Assembly (NCBI GenBank): GCA_920105625.2
Contig: CAKKTE020000605.1
Span: 930,001-994,000 of the forward strand
Origin: Clusia tigrina
Lineage: Eukaryota; Arthropoda; Insecta; Diptera; Clusiidae
Direction of reading: 5' to 3'
DNA length: 64,000 nucleotides
Shown: positions 55,450 through 64,000 of the stretch, piece after piece
How positions within the stretch are numbered: the stretch's first letter is position 1
How the letters are laid out: each line of letters opens with the position of its first letter
The notes under the pieces: generated by a model
Seen by the model: the letters and a program-made list of their open reading frames with translations, nothing else
What the model was told of the DNA's origin: nothing
Database searches by the model: none
Translations under genes and position numbers: made by a program

Positions 55450-55450
<1 letters not shown>
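54526..55450 (-). mobile_element. rosa-type (DD41D) mariner-like transposon, internally deleted
   Basis: Approximate terminal inverted repeats are 54526-54552 and 55422-55450 (shared core CGCTACA.AAGT and a TTTCAATAAGAG-like start). The transposase is on the minus strand. TA-rich sequence flanks both sides, including a long (TA)n on the right, as expected of a TA-targeting element. The family is known from tephritid flies (established knowledge); assignment rests on the D-to-D spacing I counted. Confidence 0.75.
54627..55337 (-). pseudogene. DD41D transposase, deleted between DNA-binding and first Asp
   Basis: The frame is open to 55412, but the likely start is the ATG at 55337 (MRRYTSQQRVEIIKIYY). 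After ESVASTLRALR it jumps straight to TIYDEADFWLNGF, the first-Asp motif, so about 100 residues of the DNA-binding and linker region are gone although the frame is kept. The second Asp is in WFQQDDATSHT and the third in CDLTPLDYFLWG, with 41 residues between. It is a non-autonomous derivative that could still be mobilised in trans if its termini are intact. Confidence 0.8.

Positions 55451-55452
<2 letters not shown>

Positions 55453-55531
<79 letters not shown>
55453..55531. repeat. (TA)n microsatellite
   Basis: About 80 bp of near-pure TA directly right of the rosa-type transposon. The ORF through it is an artefact of TAT/ATA codons. Confidence 0.9.
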
Positions 55532-55535
<4 letters not shown>

Positions 55536-56960
55536 GCCTGTGAGGTAAACCATGGTGATGTACCAAATTTTATTTATATATCAGTGTATCTAGGAGAATT
55601 TCCGGTGGAATTGCATTTATCTGATCTACTCCATTTATTGTGAATAGGTTTGTAGTATACTTATTCATATAATATCTGGTTTTGTATTGGTCATAATTTA
55701 AGCAGGCAATAGTGTGCGTTGCAGTCAATGAAACCCACACATTTTTGCCTGGTAGTTAGGAGCATAGCGAAGGTAGTTTTAAACGGAGGCCCCAAAGTTG
55801 ATTAAATGAGGAGGCGGGTCATTTAATCGACCCCCATTTGTTTATCCATTTACAATTTTTTCCACAAATTGTGTATAGGTCGTAAGCTATAAAAATGTGT
55901 CAATAGTGCGCGTGGCTATGAAAATATCCCGCCATATTTTGTGTGGTATTTAATACCAGTGCGTATAGAAATCTATGATGAAATGATTTTCGTTTCATTG
56001 TGGACATGGCAGTAATAGTATGGTGTCCGTATTTTGCAGAAAAACACTAGTATGGACCCAATGTACATCACTTTTTATTCATTTATAAATAATAGCTAGC
56101 CTCATTTTAATTTTAGCCCCGAAACTGCTATATATGGAAAGTGCACCTGTCCTCTATATGATTAACCCCATTGTCATTATGGCTTTACAATGCCCACATG
56201 TTGCTTACGAAAAACTCTTATAAATTTTAAGTGTAATCGTCCCCATTTTGCATCGTGTCTAGTAGGACCGACATCTACGAGTACAAGCACATAACTGTCA
56301 CATTGCGTCACTATAAAATCAATTTGCCCAAAGCTACAGTAATTTTAAAATAGTTGCATAAAATTGCATATATTTATATTATTTCTCAAAGTTTTGCGGA
56401 ATTAATTAAGATATCTCTAAAAATGCACATGGCCTAAGTTTGCCTTTTTGCCGAGTATTCGTGCACTTGCCAGTTACTTAAAACTAACTTAAGCTACGTT
56501 GACTGGCTTTGTAGCGTTCATAAAAAATTTCACCCTAAAATTTTGTTTAGGTCGTAAGTTATGAAAATGTGTCAATAATGGCTGTGAAAATAATCCGTTT
56601 AGTTTTTGTGTGGCGTTTCAACCTTCAACCTTTCAGTGAGATTTCGTTGATGGGTCTTCTGTAGGAACCAAGTACTATTTTTGTAAATTAAGGGCGTATT
56701 AGTACCATTCCCATCTAATGGCTCATTTTAATTACCCACATTTCTTAAAGTTGGCTTTATAATGTCCAAATAGATCTTATGTTATGAATATTTGTTAATA
56801 GTGGGCATATTTCTACATTTTGTGTTTAGTGTTTAGTAGGACCCGCATCTACTTAACTGCTAAATAGCGTCACTAATCCATTATCCAATGACCGAAGTTG
56901 CAGTCATTTTAAAATTTGATCAGAAATTTATTGATTTTGAGCATTAGTATATAAGATAAA
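55532..56960. repeat. Diverged tandem repeat of unknown type
   Basis: Two related segments, about 55860-56340 and 56530-56930, share GTCGTAAG..AT.AAAATGTGTCAATA, TTTGTGTGG, TGGCTTTA.AATG.CCA and TAGTAGGACC.....TCTAC in the same order. Offsets range from about 570 to 670 bp, so indels are common. No coding potential is seen. It could be two monomers of an old satellite or a duplicated transposon piece. Confidence 0.6.
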
Positions 56961-56969
56961 ACATAATCT

Positions 56970-58140
56970 TTTTTTTAATATCCTTTTTTATTGGAATCTA
57001 TATTAAATACAATAAACAATACTTTTATTTTAAACCTAAATAACAACAACTAAATATCAACATAACACTTATGTAGTGCATCCAGTGGTGCAACCATTTC
57101 TTAATTATAGGCATTCATCAACAGGAAATATCTGCTGTTGATTTCCTTTTTAAACGGCTGAATGTAGTCGTATGAGCTGTGAGTGCTGATATGAGTGGAT
57201 TAGAGTGCCCGTGAATTCTAAGTTTGTTTGCCATTGCATATTTTTTATTTCTTGCACAATTGTCGGGACTTTAAGGTCACGATGGAGTTGTTTGTTGGTT
57301 ACGTAGTATGGAGATTTTACAATCATACGCAGCGTTTTTTATTGGAATCTCTGGAGAATTTCGACATTAGAGGTTGCCGCAATGCCCCAGAGTTGTATGC
57401 CATATGTCCAATCGGTTTTAAGACACGGTATAAGAAACTTGGAAATTTCGATTCAGCAGCCAGTGTAAATTTCGAAGCTTTATTCACAGCGCCTTACGTT
57501 TGGTGAATACATGAATTTTCCATGTTAGCTTGATATTGAGATGCATGCCAAGGTATTTAGTCACATTGCATTGCGGTCTTTGAGTCTTACTCGTGGGCAG
57601 GTGTCGCGTTTAAGAGTGAACGTAACTTGGACAGACTTGTTTCATTGGACTTGATTCGCCAATATTTCAACCGTTGAGGGATTTTGTGTAAGCCCCTTTG
57701 AAGTTTAAGCGACGCCAGTTATGGAAGGGTGTTCATTGCGAGTACAGCAGTATCGTCTGCAAATGTGCCAACGATAATTCCTTTGGAGACATGTAAATCG
57801 TATATATAAAGCAAGAAGAGGATGGGATTCATGACACTGCTTTGGGGTACACAGGCCGAATTTCGCACATTTCAGATTGTTCTTCAACATGTTTTACAAA
57901 GAAGTAACGATTTTTACTGTGGGATTTGATAAATATGTAATACTTTATTGGAAGTGTTTTCTTTATTTTGTTGAGTAATCCGTCGAAAGCTTGGGATATA
58001 TCGAGAAATGCCGCTGTACAGTATTTTTTTTCTTTTGCTCGAATGCAGCGTGCATGCAATTTACAAGTCTATGAACCTGTTCAATTGTACTGTGTTGTTT
58101 CCTGAAGCCGAATTGGTGATTAGGAATAATTAGGGGAACA
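56970..58140 (-). mobile_element. Jockey-like LINE remnant
   Basis: A minus-strand RT and 3' region of a jockey-type non-LTR element. The 3' end near 56970 has an A-run and an upstream AATAAA on the minus strand (about 57010). The 5' part is missing. Copy E starts shortly after its right edge. Confidence 0.7.
57200..58060 (-). pseudogene. Jockey-type reverse transcriptase fragment
   Basis: From 58060 on the minus strand: AAFLDISQAFD (RT motif A), LLNKIKKTLP, IKSHSKNRYFFVK, then a degraded P-Q-G-S region, IIVGTFADDTAVLA (FADD catalytic motif, about 57750), LQRGLHKIPQRLKYWRI, and the C-terminal YLGM..N.KLTWK...TKRKAL region to about 57200. Frames change at about 57840 and stops are present. 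The order and motifs match jockey RT closely, but no endonuclease remains. Confidence 0.75.
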
Positions 58141-58167
58141 AAACAAGATAATAAAACAGCGGTGTAT

Positions 58168-58669
58168 TGTTGTGAATTAGAACCAAACTACCTACGTGTA
58201 GTTTACTCACAGCACCGACTCCTAATAGATGCCACACTATGTTGGATTAGCATGTGCTAAAACTGTGTTATGATAAGGCATACTTCTAGGGTCTAAGTAT
58301 TTTAAGTCATTGTGATCTGTGTAACATTATCATGTAAGCTTTTAGGGTATTACAGTTCCGCAGTCGAGTCGACGAGAGCAGCGTAATGCACCGTCGCCAC
58401 TTTTGAAGTAGGTCAGTTGGCTGGACCAACTGACACCAATTAGCAGGTGCGGAACTGGAACACCAGAAAGGTCAGTTCACAGACTGAGATAGATGTTTAA
58501 AAAATAGTATATAAGTATTAGGTTTCGTAATAATAAATCTCTTGTATTTTGAAATTGAACAGCAATAAGTGTTTGAATTCAGCATTAGGGCTCTTAAGTT
58601 TTCAGCCACGCGCCCGAAAGAATTGGGACAGGACGTCCCCCGCCAAGCAAGGAATCGAGATCCCCAACA
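58168..58669 (+). repeat. 5' LTR of copy E
   Basis: 502 bp from TGTTGTGAATTAG to ATCCCCAACA. Contains TTTTAGGGT motifs, the GGAACACCAGAAAGGTCAGT stretch and TATATAAG near 58507. Closer to the A and C LTRs than to B's. Confidence 0.9.
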
Positions 58670-58672
58670 TTT

Positions 58673-58686
58673 TGGCGTAGCCGGTC
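58673..58686 (+). promoter_or_regulatory. Primer binding site of copy E
   Basis: TGGCGTAGCCGGTC, one base different from copies B and C, 3 nt after the LTR. Confidence 0.65.
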
Positions 58687-58816
58687 TTAAGGACCTACAG
58701 GAGGAATCCCAGGGCAACGAACCCTGTAGCAGGAAAGAATCCTGCAACGAAAATCAAAGGACACCATACCACAACAAAATCAAAGGACATCTTACTACAA
58801 TATTTAAAGGACCAGG

Positions 58817-58837
58817 ATGTCATCGGGAAAAATAATT
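58817..58837 (+). CDS. Candidate leader exon 1, copy E
   Basis: ATG plus six codons (MSSGKII) ending at GTGAGT (58838-58843). In phase 0 it joins the open exon at 59669 after removal of an 831-nt intron. Confidence 0.55.
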
Positions 58838-59668
58838 GTGAGTAGAGTGTATAGTAGCGTAAAATAAGTAGATACTTCTGCGACCCTGAAGGCGCCGTAG
58901 CGCTGGTCAAAGAAGTTGCGACAAAAAGGCGCGTTTGCGCTGTTGCACGCAGCTTTGTATGGCAACCATAAACCGTCAGTATGATCGGACGGTCTATGTA
59001 TGTTCATCCTAGCTGTGAGGATTTTTTTTGTAGGGGATTTGAGTTTGTTTGTCGTGAGGGACATTTGTATTGTTTATTAAGCCATGCCATCTATTTTGGA
59101 GACATTTAAATTATTTTTATATTGTTTAAATTCAGATTTTGTGAATTTATGTTGTTTGAAAACAAACATATCACATTTGATTTAAATATTTGGCATTTTG
59201 AGCTTAGGGTATTAGGTAAAGATATTTCAAGAAATGTTTACAACACGTGTTGTGCATCGAGTTTATGTAGTTCGGATACTACAATTTGTGTAGCGACGCT
59301 AAAGTAATTTTACGTACTAAAAATACGAAGCATGGAAGCATATCATTGTGCGAAAATGAAAATGCTAATGATTCTACGGTAAAATTTCTTTCTTTGGGTA
59401 TGAATATTTTTGGATATAATTTTGTGAAACCAAAAACTTCCTCGGAATTAGGAGAAATATAAAAAAAAAATATATATATTTGTTTCTTATTATTAAAATA
59501 AGTATAATTTTTATGCTAGTGAAAGTATAATTTTTGTACTAGAATAAGTATAATCTCGATATATAGTGTATTTCCGCGGCATTACACTAGGGAAAAATGG
59601 AAACGAAATTGTGTTGAGTGAGAATTTAAGCACTCACAATTGTTTTATTTCTCTCTTTGCTTTTAAAG

Positions 59669-59938
59669 AAAACAAAAGTTGGGAATGAACCTGGAATCAC
59701 TGAGCGACAACTGAAGGATATAACGTCGTTACTGAAGGACGGAAAGCGGTTTGGGACTAGAAAAAGAGGAGGAGAGCAAACGCGGGAACGGCAGCGACTG
59801 GCGTATTTGAGGAAAATACTGGAGGAACAGCAAACTGTGGGGGTCCCTATGCCGTGGGAGCAGGCTAATAGATTATGGCAAGAGGTATGCCGATTGGAGG
59901 AACAACAATGCAGGAGACGTGGAATGCTAAAAGAATAG
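59669..59938 (+). CDS. Candidate leader exon 2, copy E: small charged protein
   Basis: 89 codons plus stop, with no ATG in the frame. It is preceded by a textbook acceptor (TTTCTCTCTTTGCTTTTAAAG, ending 59668), and phase 0 matches exon 1, giving a 96-residue product. It is rich in Lys, Arg, Glu and Gln (RQLKDITSLLKDGKRF; QRLAYLRKILEEQQ; WQEVCRLEEQQCRRR) and looks helical and RNA-binding-like. No family recognised. Small leader ORFs are known in some insect gypsy elements (412 for example), but I cannot claim homology. Confidence 0.5.
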   Translation, partial: KTKVGNEPGITERQLKDITSLLKDGKRFGTRKRGGEQTRERQRLAYLRKILEEQQTVGVPMPWEQANRLWQEVCRLEEQQCRRRGMLKE

Positions 59939-60087
59939 TATCTTTGTTATTCATAATTTGTTAGTTTAATTACCTTAACTTGTTTTCAAAAAAAAAGAAT
60001 TGTTTATTAATAAAATTTATAAATATAAAGAAAAAGAAAACGAGTTTGTACCATTTATTACGTCATAGATAAGAATTTGTTCGGTCT

Positions 60088-62383
60088 ATGGAAACGCCAA
60101 GAGAAGCGATAAAATTGCTGGAAGCTCAAAAGCTACAGAGCGAGGCAATTCAGAAGAGAATCAGAAATTGCAGGAAAGACAGCAAAGCAAGGAAAAACAG
60201 CGCGTACTACCGCAAGCGCATAACGGAGTTGGAAGCCTTGTTGAATGTATTCAATAGCAACAACGAGGAATTGTTAAAATTTAAGGACTGTTGTGGTGAC
60301 AAGGAGTACTTCACCAAGGATTACGCGTTACACGTCAACGGTTTGACACGAGACTGGTTGACTAAATTCAAGTTGGATTTAGAAGAGCTGGAAGCACAGA
60401 AGGATAGTCCTAGATCGCAGGTGGACAAGGCTCGAGACAAGCTTAGGTCTCTCTAAACTGAGGTAAAATTGTTCGCAGAAAAATTGTTTGAATAATTGGA
60501 GATTAGCGAGAGACGGTGGAAACCTGTCAACTCTGGAAGCAGCAGACCAAGCGTTAGCTACTATTCAGAGTCGGACGGAAGACAAATTTTTCCAAGTCTT
60601 CAAAGATACTGAAGAATTGAAGATAAATACGGAATTCCTCGAAAATAAAACTAGAGTTCTTTCTAGGCAACTCCGGGAAACTGAGGAAGCCGCATCGCAT
60701 CTGGAGAAGGAAAACTTGGAGCTCAAAAGAATCGGGGCAACCACTAAGCCAGCAAGATTGAGATCGGCTTCAACCTCGCAAATACAAACACAGACAGTAC
60801 TAGCTTTGCCACCAGAAGTTCGCTGACCAGAGTATTTAACTCCGGAAGGGATAGGTCGTGTGGTAAAGCCTAGATTAATATCGACTGGAGAGAGTGAAGC
60901 GGAGTTTTTATTTGACGCATCGGAAATCGGTTTCGAGCCTTTTTCTCCAGGAAGTCCGATTAATAATAAAAATCGGGGTTGTCCGCCAAAGAAGCCAGAA
61001 TCAGTAACAGTACAGGAAAGTCCCAATACAGTGGACGATATTTCACCTGTACGGGCAAACGGTCGAAGACTAATAAGTTTGAGTCCGTCGCTAGTCAAAT
61101 ACATTTCAGATCCAACGGGAGTGAATTTGGAAAGCACCCAAAAGGATAACTCTCAAATTTTACCGGTCATAAATAATACAGGAATACGTAAAATGGGTAT
61201 CGAGGATATCTCCAAGACCGTGTCCAGGCTAGTACCTGTGTTTACTGGTGCTGCTTCAGCAGATTTAAGGTCAGAGCTCAGTAGGTTCATTCAAGGTTGT
61301 GAGCTTGCAAGGTGGAGCATAAGCCCTGATGAGTTACAGGATTTCTTCGACTGCATAAAGCAAAGGTTATTTGGAGATGCGTACAACCTTGTGCTGCCAA
61401 AACAATTCGCCAGTGTGAATGAGCTTTATGGCCTTCTGAAGAAAATTTATCTTAAGGAGAGAACTCTGGAAGACATATCCCAGGAGATTAGAATCGGGAA
61501 ACAACTGGCAGGGGAAGACATACGCGCCTTTGCCAGGCGTTTGGAGTCACTTCGGATGTTGGCCCAAGAAGTAGTCAAAAATAAGTACGATGGCGTTGGT
61601 GATACCGCGTTATTATACGAAGTTGACAAGTCAGTGCTAACGACTTTCGTAGTGGGGCTCCGCAATTCCGCTCTAAAAATTCATATGCTGAATAGCAAAA
61701 CAGGAAATCTGGAGGAATTGGTAGAAGAAACAATTCGAGGGCAAGTCCTTGTGGAACGGAGTACGGCCGGATTGGGGGAGATACATATGTTTGAAAATAG
61801 ACAGGACAATTTAACTGCCGCTGTCATGGATAGAGAACGAACTAATTTCGTCCCAAACGTGTACAGAGGAGCATATAATCCCGGTGTCTCCGACAGCAGA
61901 GCCGCGTGTCAGAGAAATCTGCACAGGGAGGTTGTACAGAGGGCTCCCACATGTTCGTTCTGCCACAAGCCAGGTCATACAAGGGATGAATGTATTACAC
62001 GCAAGAATACGCCCTATTGTATGGAGTATCAAACATATGGTCATGAGGCAAGTAGACAGTGCCAAATAGATATTAAATGGGATCAAAATGAAAGGCAGCC
62101 GGGTACGAGGCGCCCGGATCCACCCTTAAGGGACAGCAGGGGCAGTAGTCCTCGAGTCAATTCTACGGAAGGGAATAACCAAGGAAGAAATCCTTTCAGC
62201 ACTGGGAATGGTCAGCAGCGGCCAAATTGGAATACTAGAGGAGGACAAAGGTTAGGCAACACCCAACAGGGGTTCAAATGCTTTTCATGTGGTCGGATGG
62301 GACATGGAGCTTCGGAGTGCAGGGATAGGCAGTTTCAACAGAGGAACCAGGGAAACTTCCAGCGGTCCAGTCGAGGCCAATAG
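60088..62383 (+). pseudogene. gag, copy E, with stops
   Basis: ATG at 60088 (METPREAIKLLEAQ) aligns with the copy B start. TAA at 60454-60456, a second break near 60485, and TGG to TGA at about 60824 interrupt it. From 60860 to 62383 it is open, with the capsid-type middle, knuckles CSFCHKPGHTRDEC and CFSCGRMGHGASEC, and a Cys-to-Tyr change in the second knuckle (YCMEYQTYGHEASRQC). The N-terminal region differs from B at most positions, whereas the remainder differs only slightly. Confidence 0.88.
62350..62356 (+). promoter_or_regulatory. -1 slippery heptamer, copy E
   Basis: GGGAAAC in phase G-GGA-AAC with gag codons, same place as in copies B and C. The inverted pairs CCAGTC/GACTGG and TTCCAG/CTGGAA follow. 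Confidence 0.7.
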
Positions 62384-62430
62384 ACTGGAAAGCCAAAAAA
62401 AAGGAAGCAACAGTTAGGCCGAAGGTACGT

Positions 62431-62694
62431 GTGACTGGTAATGTAGGAAGTACAGTCCAGGAAAAGGAGGAGCAAGAGGCTCGCCGATACCACGTACCAA
62501 GTAACGTAAGAACAATGGTTCAAGTTACGGAGGAGCAAGAGTCTCTCCGGGAGAAAATTTTTGTTTGCGTATTGATTTGGGTAACTGTGATGATTCTAGT
62601 ACTTAGGTTAAGTTTCAATAAGATTAGAGAGTATAGGCCAATCGCCGCGTACGTGGTACGAGGATGTATAGTTAAGGTATTAGCGGTAATTTAG
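62431..62694 (+). pseudogene. Extra gag-pol linker segment with hydrophobic stretch, copy E
   Basis: Lies in the pol (-1) frame after gag. It repeats the EEQE(A/S)LR-type linker motif of copy B and then adds about 95 codons absent from B and C, including an 18-residue hydrophobic run (IFVCVLIWVTVMILVLRL, about 62557-62610) flanked by basic residues. It stops at 62692-62694, after which the same frame reads on into protease. A frameshift product would therefore end in a membrane-like segment. Confidence 0.5.
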
Positions 62695-64000
62695 AGGGAG
62701 TATAGGATTGTAAGGCATAACTGCGGTGCATGGAGGAGGAAATTGGAAGAGTTAGGAAGTAGATACGCGTCCATTTTGGAGTCAAAAGGGCGTTGTTTCG
62801 TGGTGAGCAGGGCAGGAGATGCTTTCATCAAGATACCCTGCAAGGAGGCAGCTAGTGGAAAGCTAGTGCTTTTGTAAATTCAGGGGCGGATACTAGCCTC
62901 GTAAAATCTAGTGTTTTACGGATAGGACTAGTCGTTAACCCAAAAGATGTAAGAACGCTTAATGGAGTGTTCGGAGGTTGCATCACAACACTGGGGTCAC
63001 TTAAAATAGGGCACAGTAAAGTTAAGGGAATGAGTTTTAAAGTGCACGCAGTTAAATTGGATAGGGAAGGTGTCCCGGCCGATGGGAGAATTGGCCGCGA
63101 CAATCTCTGGGGCCGCACCATACTTGATGCGCTAGAGAAACAGTTATCATTTTATGATGATAATAAGAATAGAATCCTTACTCTCCCATTAAAGTCATGA
63201 CAGGAAGGAACCGTGAATAGGGTTAAGAATTGTATAGAGGTAGTGAACGCAAGGTCAACCAGAGTAGTTACTATGCGTGTAAACACGAAACTTAGGACTG
63301 TTGTTTTGCACAAGCAGCAGCTAGCGGGCGGAGTATATATGGGAGAGACCATAACGCACGTTAATAAGGGTAAAGTGTACGCTTGTGTGCTAAATGCGTC
63401 AGAAGAGGACTACTATATGGATAAGGATTTTAGGCCTAAGTTCACTAGTTATGATAGTTTTAATGAATCGAGTTATGGATCGGTTAATCAAATTAAGCAG
63501 GTAGATATAAGAAATAGAATGGAGAGAGTGCTAGAATCACTAAAGTTAGACCCAAGCGTAAATTCGGAAGAGAAGGCATCAATAGAAGCCATTTGTATGT
63601 CATTCCATGATATATTTTTGCTGGAAGGAGACCAGTTAACATATACACCAGAGGTAGAGCATGAAATACCTACTAGGGTGGATCAAGCACCGATTAACCA
63701 GAAGCAATACAGATTGCCACAAGCTCACAAAGATGAGGTAAATAGGCAAGTGGAAGGAATGTTAAAGGATAACATAATTTCGCCGAGTATCTCGCCTTGG
63801 AATTCACCAATAATTTTGGTGCCAAAGAAGGGAGGTGCTCACGGTCAGAAGAAGTGGAGAATGGTCGTTGATTTTAGGAAATTGAACGACGCCACTATCA
63901 AGCAGGTGTTCCCAATACCAAGGATAGAAGAGATACTGGATCAATTGGAACACAGTAGATATTTTTCTACATTTGATTTAGCGAGTGGCTACCACCAAGT
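62695..64000 (+). pseudogene. pol, copy E (protease to RT palm), broken and cut by the window end
   Basis: Protease starts in the SRYASILESKGRCF frame. At about 62876 one base is lost and the catalytic Asp codon GAT reads AAT, so the DSGADT site is destroyed. The frame recovers near 62900, but TGG to TGA at 63198-63200 stops it again. From 63201 it is open through the protease-RT linker and RT fingers (VPKKGGAHGQKKWRMVVDF) to FSTFDLASGYHQV at the window end. Clearly inactive. Confidence 0.85.

Larger units (their letters stand above)
58687..60087 (+). other. Copy E leader
   Basis: 1.4 kb, longer than in B and C. The first 0.25 kb (including GCGACCCTGAAGGCGCCGTA) are conserved with B and C, then similarity weakens. 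It contains exon-like segments at 58817-58837 and 59669-59938. Nothing else is recognised. Confidence 0.6.
58168..64000 (+). mobile_element. Copy E of the main gypsy family, divergent, truncated by the window end
   Basis: The 5' LTR, PBS, a long leader with candidate spliced exons, broken gag, slippery site and broken pol up to the RT palm are visible, ending at the window edge. GTAT precedes the LTR (58164-58167), but the right side is unseen. Gag is a mosaic: the N-terminal half is strongly different from B, while from about 60815 it is nearly identical. The element is inactive (at least three stops, lost protease Asp). Confidence 0.9.

Noticed and set aside
55440..55643. 67-codon ORF across the (TA)n microsatellite
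   Set aside because: It is made almost entirely of alternating Ile/Tyr from the TA repeat; simple-sequence artefact.

Overview
The window looks like a heterochromatin-like, transposon-dense stretch of a fly genome. I find no intact host gene. The retroelements belong to insect Ty3/gypsy, BEL/Pao, R1-type and jockey-type lineages. One DNA transposon has the D..D..41..D spacing of the 'rosa' mariners, first described from tephritid fruit flies, so a tephritid or a close relative is the best guess (inference). No bacterial features, operons or CRISPR arrays are present.

Most of the window comes from one large Ty3/gypsy family (about 10.5 kb, LTRs 481-504 bp starting TGTTG and ending CAACA, PBS resembling the tRNA-Ser 3' end, 4-bp target duplications). 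Four copies are seen. Copy A (+, 1-12800) is a decayed 3' portion, interrupted by an errantivirus-like element D (2218-8260) and by a mariner/Harbinger block (8784-11030). Copy B (+, 27548-38114) is complete, has two LTRs that read as identical, and has intact gag and pol. Copy C (-, 23608-44684) is damaged, and B sits inside its integrase region. Copy E (+, 58168 to the window end) is a divergent, damaged member.

Between and around these lie a BEL/Pao element (12801-16865), an R1-type LINE (-, 16870-21180), an unclassified stretch with two exon-like open segments (21181-23607), an errantivirus-like pol fragment fused to a tRNA-like half (-, 44752-46870), a BEL pol fragment (46890-48260), a mariner cut off by a CsRn1/Kabuki-like gypsy element (48367-54467), a deleted rosa-type mariner (-, 54526-55450), a diverged tandem repeat (55860-56930) and a jockey-like LINE remnant (-, 56970-58140).

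The most interesting signals are in the B/C/E family. (1) A seven-codon leader exon ends exactly at a GTGAGT donor in three copies; E also has a good acceptor opening an 89-codon exon that has no ATG of its own. (2) The gag-pol overlap carries a canonical -1 slippery heptamer in correct phase in all three. (3) An unrecognised third ORF lies between pol and the 3' LTR in A and C but is replaced by other sequence in B. (4) The copies are mosaics: B and C share nearly identical pol but strongly different LTRs, and E has a sharp similarity switch inside gag. (5) The CsRn1-like element carries a 706-bp tandem triplication of its zinc-finger/protease region.
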